Program-made: the position numbers and the translations under genes
Part shown: in pieces, positions 59,213 to 64,000 of the stretch
Position numbering within the stretch: position 1 is the stretch's first letter
Layout: each line of letters begins with the position of its first letter
The notes under the pieces: generated by a model
Told to the model about the DNA's origin: nothing
Databases searched by the model: none
What the model saw: the letters and a program-made list of their open reading frames with translations, nothing else
Assembly (NCBI GenBank): GCA_036378295.1
Contig: DASUWS010000232.1
Span: forward strand, 1-64,000
Length of the DNA: 64,000 nt
Source of the DNA: DAHUXT01 sp036378295
GTDB taxonomy: Bacteria > Chloroflexota > Ktedonobacteria > Ktedonobacterales > JADMIN01
Reading direction: 5' to 3'

Positions 59213-60472
59213 TCAGCCGTCCATCATCATCCGCGAGAGATGATCCGGGGCGATGCTCTTCGAGTGCTCTTCTAGCAGCGGCAAAGCGGCTGCGGCAGGA
59301 CGCGTGATCTGGCGTCCCCACGCGGGAGTATACTCCGCCCGCAGCTCACAATAATAGTTGAGCACCTGGTCGGCCACATGCTCCCAGCCAAAGTCTTTCG
59401 CGCGCTCTCGGGCTGCCGCCGCCAGGCGCGCGCGCTCACTCTCGTCATCTAGCAAATGACAGACCGCCCACGCCAGTTGCTCGTGGTTCTTTGGCGCGAC
59501 CAGGAGGCCATCGCGGCGATTGCGAATCACCGAGCGGAACCCTGGAATATCAGAAGCCACCACCGCGCGCCCGGAGGCCATCGCCTCCAGCAAGACAATG
59601 CCCTGGCTCTCACCACCCGTATTCGGCGCGCAGAAAACATCCGCCGTAGCGTATAGCGACGGAAGCTGCTCCGCTGGCACGCGCCCCAGGAAGATGACAT
59701 CGCGCCACCCCGCCTGAGCCACGTAGGTCTGGAAGCCAACTCGCTGTGGTCCGTCGCCGCCGATCAGGAAGCGCGTCTGGGGGTAGTGCTGGCGAATAAT
59801 GGGAATCGCTCGCAGCAGGTACTTCAGCCCTTTGCGCTGCTCCAGCCGCCCCAGGAAGACGATAGTGAACCGATCATCCTGGGAATACTGAGCCAGTGGC
59901 GCGACGCCCTCGTGGAAGCGCCCCAGATCAACCCCATTTGGGATGATGCGGTACTCACCGGGGAAGAAACGCGAGACGAACTCCGCCGCGGCGGGCGAGA
60001 CGGCGATGCGCCCGTGGAGTCGCCGGAAGTACCGCCCCAGCAATGGCTTGGCGGAATAGTACGCCCAATCGCTGGTCGAGGTCAGGCTGCGGCGCGCCCA
60101 GGCGTGGAAGGTTCCGACATAAATGGTATTGGTGACGCCGGTCAGGCGGAGCATGGTCAGCGGCAGGGCGGAGGCGAGCGGCTCGTGCAGATGCAGCACG
60201 TCGAACTGCTCCCGCCGCAACAGCGAGCGGATGCGTCCTCGCCAGTCAGGAGCGACCGCGACGCGCGCCACCGAGCCATTTACCCGGACAGGTGCCGCCC
60301 ATCCCAGCTTGTACACCCCATATTCCACCTGACGGGAGCGCAGCCCGGTCGCCGGGGTGAGGATGCGCACGGTATTCCCCCGGCTACGCAACTCCGCGGC
60401 CAGATGCGCTATATGATCCTGTACGCCCCCTGGATAGCTCCAGTCATAGGGCGAGACGAGTCCGATCTTCAC
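59213..60472 (-). CDS. GT4 glycosyltransferase, PimA-like phosphatidylinositol mannosyltransferase
   Basis: The 419-residue protein begins MKIGLVSPYDWSYPGGVQDH, followed by the typical PimA donor/acceptor loop (GGVQ-x-H-x2-LA). A second domain carries IIPNGVDLGRFHEG, VFLGRLEQRKGLKYLLRA, and the EX7E motif in NTGGESQGIVLLEAMASG near residues 288-303. PimA adds mannose from GDP-mannose to the inositol of phosphatidylinositol at the cytoplasmic membrane face. The neighbours (CDP-alcohol phosphatidyltransferase downstream, two LPLAT genes upstream) mirror mycobacterial pgsA-htrB-pimA. Donor and acceptor sugars are inferred. Confidence 0.9.
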   Translation of the reverse strand: MKIGLVSPYDWSYPGGVQDHIAHLAAELRSRGNTVRILTPATGLRSRQVEYGVYKLGWAAPVRVNGSVARVAVAPDWRGRIRSLLRREQFDVLHLHEPLASALPLTMLRLTGVTNTIYVGTFHAWARRSLTSTSDWAYYSAKPLLGRYFRRLHGRIAVSPAAAEFVSRFFPGEYRIIPNGVDLGRFHEGVAPLAQYSQDDRFTIVFLGRLEQRKGLKYLLRAIPIIRQHYPQTRFLIGGDGPQRVGFQTYVAQAGWRDVIFLGRVPAEQLPSLYATADVFCAPNTGGESQGIVLLEAMASGRAVVASDIPGFRSVIRNRRDGLLVAPKNHEQLAWAVCHLLDDESERARLAAAARERAKDFGWEHVADQVLNYYCELRAEYTPAWGRQITRPAAAALPLLEEHSKSIAPDHLSRMMMDG

Positions 60473-60607
60473 CGTGCGCCTTCCTGCCAGTTTGCCACAT
60501 CAATAGTGCTGATCCACGACCGGGATGCTGCTATAGACGATCCCGGTAGGCTCATACTGAATGGTTGGATTGACCGCAACGTCCCACTAGATGCGGAGTC
60601 GCTGCAT

Positions 60608-61543
60608 TTAACGTACCGCACTGGCTGAGAGAGGCATACGTGTGCTCCGCTGGAGAGCAAAGCCACCAATGCGGGCGATTGCGGTGCGCCGGGGCTCCAT
60701 TTGCTCGAACGTCGCCCCACCTCCGTATACCATGCGGTGTGAAACAAAGGCAACATACTCCCTGGCCTGCCAGTAACGCCCCTCGGGCGCGGTCCGACGC
60801 GCCTCGACCGCCCGCCGGAACTCGGCAGCGTTGTGCCCTGGGAAGACCGTGCGGGCGCAGCCGACCGCCGTCGTCGTATGGGCATCGCTGCTACCAGTCT
60901 CTGCCCAATGATATACCGTGCGCGCAAGCGTCATCGCGACCCGCGACGAGCCAATGCCCGCGAAGCTGCCATTGAGCGTCTCGATGCCATCGGGATGCAC
61001 CTCAGGCTGGCGCAGCAGGCGATTCATCACCTTGCGCTGGACACTATGGCGAAAGACGGGATTGAAGGGGTGGGCGATAATCGCGAGACCTCCCTGCGCA
61101 TGCACCAGCTCGATGCTGCGCTCGATGCTCAGATCGGGCGGGACGCGCTTTTCCAGGAAGAGCGCGAGCATATGCCCCTCGCGCGTGCTAATCTCTTCGC
61201 CGACAATCACCTCGAAGGGGTAGTCACGTTGTGCCGCCAGGTCGCGCGCGCGCAACGCGCCCTCGATGGTGTCGTGGTCGGTAATAGCGATCACGTCGAG
61301 CGGGGTATACGTCTCGACGAAACTCAGCACTTCCTCCACCGAGCCAGTACCATCGCTGTAGTTGGTGTGCATATGCACATCGGCCAGCCCGTCACCGGGT
61401 TGGTGCTCCAGAGTAACGTTGGCGGCCTCGTCGCGCTCGTAGGATCCTGCGATAGTCTCCTCGTAGACGTCTTCGTTTACGCTCGCGTTCTCTGACTCAC
61501 GCGATGGTCTGCCGATGAATTCATTGCTGGATGTACTCTTCAT
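60608..61543 (-). CDS. PHP-domain phosphoesterase
   Basis: The protein is 311 residues from the ATG at 61543 (MKSTSSNEFIGRP). After a disordered 50-residue N-terminus, the PHP signature is LADVHMHTNYSDGTGSVEEV (two His ligands), then VIAITDHDTIEGALRA, IIAHPFNPVF and SSDAHTTTAVG, the metal-binding set of the PHP-like phosphatases (YciV/TrpH-like RNase AM group). It could hydrolyse a phosphate in the lipid pathway or act on nucleotides. Its position between the acyltransferases and the glycosyltransferase, all on the same strand, suggests a pathway role but does not prove one. Confidence 0.88.
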   Translation of the reverse strand: MKSTSSNEFIGRPSRESENASVNEDVYEETIAGSYERDEAANVTLEHQPGDGLADVHMHTNYSDGTGSVEEVLSFVETYTPLDVIAITDHDTIEGALRARDLAAQRDYPFEVIVGEEISTREGHMLALFLEKRVPPDLSIERSIELVHAQGGLAIIAHPFNPVFRHSVQRKVMNRLLRQPEVHPDGIETLNGSFAGIGSSRVAMTLARTVYHWAETGSSDAHTTTAVGCARTVFPGHNAAEFRRAVEARRTAPEGRYWQAREYVAFVSHRMVYGGGATFEQMEPRRTAIARIGGFALQRSTRMPLSASAVR

Positions 61544-61597
61544 GAGTTGTGTCTCTCTTCGCACTCCCTGCCTGCGCTTCCACGCCCTGCGTGTCGC

Positions 61598-62587
61598 TCA
61601 AGCGGACGGAATGGCTGATTGCTTCGCTGGCTGGTCGTTTGTTGTCGTGCGTGGCATGCTCTGAGCGACGCTCTGCCGCTCGCCAGTTTCCCAGATGGGT
61701 GCCAGCGTTGAAACCCACTGCTCTGGATGTGCCACAATGAGCCGCTCTAGCTGCTCGATAAACTTGCTCATCGCCTGTGTGATGGCGACTTCGGTACGGG
61801 CGCGCGTGGCTGCGCTGCCAGCGTGCTCTGAATCCACATGCTCCGGCTGAACATGCAGCGGGATGACAACCCCGTGTGACCGGCCCCGGCCAAGCCGCCA
61901 CGAAAAAGACGCGAGAATCGGGGCGCCGGTCTTGAGCGCGAGGGAGAATGCCGACGTTGGCAGGCGTGCTGGCTCACCAAAGAACGGCACTTCTATGCTC
62001 GATCCGATGATGTAGCGGTCGGATGCCACCAATACCAGTTCGTTGCGCTTGAGCGCGTTCATCATCTCGCGCAGGGTTTCGCGACTGTCTGCCGGAAGCA
62101 GGCGCATGTTGTGGTGTTCGCGGGTCTTGCAGAACCACTCGTAGAGTGCTTCTGGCTGCATCCGCTCGACGGGCGTTGTCATTTGATAGCCAAGCGCGCC
62201 GAGCCGGGACGCGCCATACTCGAAGTTGCCAAAGTGCGCGCTGACGATGATCGCCCCGCGTCCCTGGCGCATCACCTCATGGATGATCGGCTCGCCTTCG
62301 GTAGTCCATCCCGCAAGCACCTGCTTATCGGTGAGATGCCGCCCGCGCAGGAAATCCACATAGTTCAGCACCATATGCTCGAAGACACCCCGCGAGGCAC
62401 GATGGAGAGCAACGGGGTCGCTGGCAAGCGTGGGAACATGGCGTAGGTTGCGCTCCACCCGGCGACGAAGCTGGCCACCGAAAGCCCAGATGAGCATACC
62501 AATCAGTTGTGCACCGGGGTACACCAGCCACAGTGGTAAGAAAGGTACGATGGCTCCCGCCAGGCGGAAGGCGCGCAACTTAGCCAT
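61598..62587 (-). CDS. LPLAT (HtrB/LpxL-type) acyltransferase 2
   Basis: The 329-residue protein has an N-terminal membrane anchor (RLAGAIVPFLPLWLVYPGAQ) and the HX4E active-site motif in AHFGNFEYGA (His118, Glu123). The start (ATG 62587) overlaps the previous gene's end by 8 bases, so the two are translationally coupled. The family adds acyl chains to lipid A in Gram-negatives, and in actinobacteria (PatA) to phosphatidylinositol mannosides. A PatA-like role fits the context. A Ser/Gln/Thr tail of about 30 residues ends the protein. Confidence 0.92.
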   Translation of the reverse strand: MAKLRAFRLAGAIVPFLPLWLVYPGAQLIGMLIWAFGGQLRRRVERNLRHVPTLASDPVALHRASRGVFEHMVLNYVDFLRGRHLTDKQVLAGWTTEGEPIIHEVMRQGRGAIIVSAHFGNFEYGASRLGALGYQMTTPVERMQPEALYEWFCKTREHHNMRLLPADSRETLREMMNALKRNELVLVASDRYIIGSSIEVPFFGEPARLPTSAFSLALKTGAPILASFSWRLGRGRSHGVVIPLHVQPEHVDSEHAGSAATRARTEVAITQAMSKFIEQLERLIVAHPEQWVSTLAPIWETGERQSVAQSMPRTTTNDQPAKQSAIPSA

Positions 62588-63545
62588 GTGTCTGTTCTCC
62601 GGATGCCTGATTGGCTGCCGCGACGGGCAACAGCCCGGTCGTGTCGCTCTGGAGAGCGGGCTCACCATCTTCTGGCCAGAACCGGCGGAACATTTCCCAC
62701 TGATCAGGATACTGTCGAATAACTTCCTCCATCGCATCGAACATCCGTTGCATCAACCTGACCGTGTCAGCCTGCTTGTCACCGGTGTTCTCCGGGAAGA
62801 TGGGCGACATCGCTCCTATATAATACGTGCTGGAGTAGTTTTTGTCGTAACGACAATAGCCTGGAAGAATCGCCGCGCCAGATTTCAGGGCCAACTGGGC
62901 GATACCACCCGGAACATAACACGTTTTGCCAAAGAAGGTTACTGGCACGCCCTGGCCAACGGGCAATGGCTTATCCACCGCAACAGCGACGACGCGATTC
63001 TCTTGCAGCGCGCGCAAGATACGGCGCGGTGTCTTTTCGATGCGAATAATCCCCAGGCCCAGCTTACCGCGCTGCTCCATGACCAGTTTATCCATGCGCG
63101 GGTCTTCGAATGATTCGACGATGATATCAATCGGGACGTGGCTGCGCACCATGACCGCGGCAACATCCCACGCGCCGAAGTGAAACGAAACCAGGATGAC
63201 GCCTTTGCCAGGGGCGAGCGCCTCATCGATGTGACGGAACGCGCCCGGTGGCGGCGTGACATCCTTCATGCGCGCCAGCAACTCGTCAAACGTCGCATTG
63301 GGAAGATAGAAGAAGTCAGAGATATAGCGGCCATAGTTGCGCCAGGATTGCCGCGCCAGCCGCCGCGCCCGCACGTCGTTCTCAGGCACACCGAGCACCT
63401 GCGCCATGTTCGCGATAGTCGCGTGTCGCTTTTCTGCCCAGCCATAATAGATCAGCACGGTGATCGGACCAGCGATAGCCAGCCGTACCGGGCGCGGCAC
63501 ATGGCCAGCGAGCCAGCTTGCCAAACGGGTAAGATAATAAACCAA
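62580..63545 (-). CDS. LPLAT (HtrB/LpxL-type) acyltransferase 1
   Basis: The 321-residue protein has an N-terminal membrane-proximal helix (LTRLASWLAGHVPRPVRLAI) and HX4D in SFHFGAWDVAA (His122, Asp127), followed by FFGKTCYVPGGIAQLALKSG (donor-binding region). It is the first gene of the cluster in the window and overlaps the second acyltransferase by 8 bases. Two paralogues in tandem suggest that two different acyl positions are modified, as LpxL and LpxM do on lipid A. The exact substrate is unknown. Confidence 0.93.
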   Translation of the reverse strand: MVYYLTRLASWLAGHVPRPVRLAIAGPITVLIYYGWAEKRHATIANMAQVLGVPENDVRARRLARQSWRNYGRYISDFFYLPNATFDELLARMKDVTPPPGAFRHIDEALAPGKGVILVSFHFGAWDVAAVMVRSHVPIDIIVESFEDPRMDKLVMEQRGKLGLGIIRIEKTPRRILRALQENRVVAVAVDKPLPVGQGVPVTFFGKTCYVPGGIAQLALKSGAAILPGYCRYDKNYSSTYYIGAMSPIFPENTGDKQADTVRLMQRMFDAMEEVIRQYPDQWEMFRRFWPEDGEPALQSDTTGLLPVAAANQASGEQTHG

Positions 63546-63752
63546 CGGCTCGCTCCTTCGATGCGTCCTCGGCAGGCGGAGCAGCGAATACCTGCGGACG
63601 AATTGCGTGTCTCCGGCGTGTCCGGCGGCTTCTCGGTACTGAGACTGCCGGGGAGAGCGTATCAGCAGTTGCTCCGGATACGCAACAGTACTGCGAGAAA
63701 TGGGTGAGCCAAAACAGTGTTCCGTCGTTACAGAGCATCCGCGGGAGCCAGG

Positions 63753-63852
63753 CCGCAGGCTAAAGACGCGTGGCTAATCCCGTCCGCTCGATACTAGCTC
63801 GGCGGGCGAGCAAGTGTGCTCACTGGGGTTAGCCATGGCCTTCAGGCTACGG
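63753..63852. ncRNA. 100-base imperfect long hairpin, possible structured RNA or palindromic element
   Basis: CCGCAGGCTAAAGACGCGTG at 63753 onward and CTTCAGGCTACGG at the far end are arms of a roughly 28-base imperfect inverted repeat (GGCTAATCCC against GGGGTTAGCC in its inner part). Two further hairpins lie inside: GCTCG-GCGGG-CGAGC and GAGCA-AGTG-TGCTC. It is downstream of the minus-strand partial gene (stop 63881) and upstream of the acyltransferase gene. It could be a terminator structure, an RNA element or a small palindromic mobile element. The rest of 63546-63878 holds no gene that I can support. Confidence 0.45.
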
Positions 63853-63878
63853 CGCGCTCCTGCCTGATACTCGATGGA

Positions 63879-64000
63879 CTATTCTGCCTTGGGCATATCC
63901 TGCACGGTGACGGGCTTCTCGTTGTAGCCGTTGGCCGTTGCGTGGGCCTTCGTCTCGGCAGCGGGCTGCGTGTCCTGGCTGAACTCCCTGATGAACTCTT
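63879..64000 (-). CDS. C-terminal end of an unidentified protein, truncated by the window edge
   Basis: A minus-strand frame is open from the window edge to the TAG at 63879-63881, in the same direction as the acyltransferase cluster. The visible C-terminus reads EFIREFSQDTQPAAETKAHA and ends KPVTVQDMPKAE, i.e. polar and disordered. The gene cannot be identified. It is separated from the cluster by the 63753-63852 hairpin. Confidence 0.5.
   Translation of the reverse strand, partial: EFIREFSQDTQPAAETKAHATANGYNEKPVTVQDMPKAE

Overview
The window is a GC-rich (roughly 60% by eye) bacterial chromosomal segment. It is densely coded on both strands and has short intergenic gaps. I see no rRNA, no tRNA, no CRISPR array and no phage block. 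Several things point to Chloroflexota, most likely class Ktedonobacteria: a large MalT/LuxR-type ATPase regulator, lipoproteins and secreted proteins with Thr/Pro linkers, a DUF4012 protein, a short trehalose-6-phosphate synthase, an archaeal-type aspartyl-tRNA synthetase behind a T-box, and PimA-like lipid mannosylation genes. The assignment is an inference from gene content, not from a marker gene.

Layout. 1-11.4 kb: a truncated MalT-like regulator, an RMD1-like membrane protein, an esterase, hypoxanthine phosphoribosyltransferase, a TetR repressor and a FabF-type ketosynthase each preceded by a copy of the same operator, a DtxR-NUDIX pair, a NarL-type two-component system, a GNAT enzyme and FolE. 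11.5-24.4 kb: a zinc-ribbon protein, a decayed SDR tail, a PaaI thioesterase, type II NADH dehydrogenase, a lone winged-helix regulator opposite a trehalose-6-phosphate synthase, an SDR, an M24 peptidase, two divergent MFS exporters, a cupin and an alpha/beta hydrolase. 24.4-34 kb: repeats, a PQQ-type beta-propeller lipoprotein, AzlCD exporter, a redox-type HxlR/DoxX divergon, and the glycolytic operon gap-pgk-tpiA-MOSC. 34-43 kb: GNAT, aspS with a T-box leader, a holin-like membrane protein, Dps, DUF4012 and GerMN-like envelope proteins, and a PIG-L deacetylase. 43-49 kb: an IscU-type Fe-S scaffold with a rhodanese, a large secreted protein, an orphan IS200/IS605-like end, and tatA-tatC. 49-58 kb: membrane and secreted proteins, a receiver-domain protein with NPF/SPF repeats, HutI, an enoyl-CoA hydratase-like protein, CoaD, and a NYN-domain protein with a long disordered arm.

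58.3-63.5 kb holds the most coherent system: two LPLAT acyltransferases, a PHP phosphoesterase, a PimA-like GT4 glycosyltransferase and a CDP-alcohol phosphatidyltransferase, all on the minus strand. This is the actinobacterial phosphatidylinositol-mannoside gene set with one added phosphoesterase and two acyltransferases. The best RNA element is the T-box riboswitch ahead of aspS. Its TGGC bulge fits a G73 tRNA such as tRNA-Asp, and a GAC triplet sits in a plausible specifier position. Many intergenic regions between convergent genes carry a recurring CCCTC/GAGGG hairpin that acts as, or resembles, a terminator.
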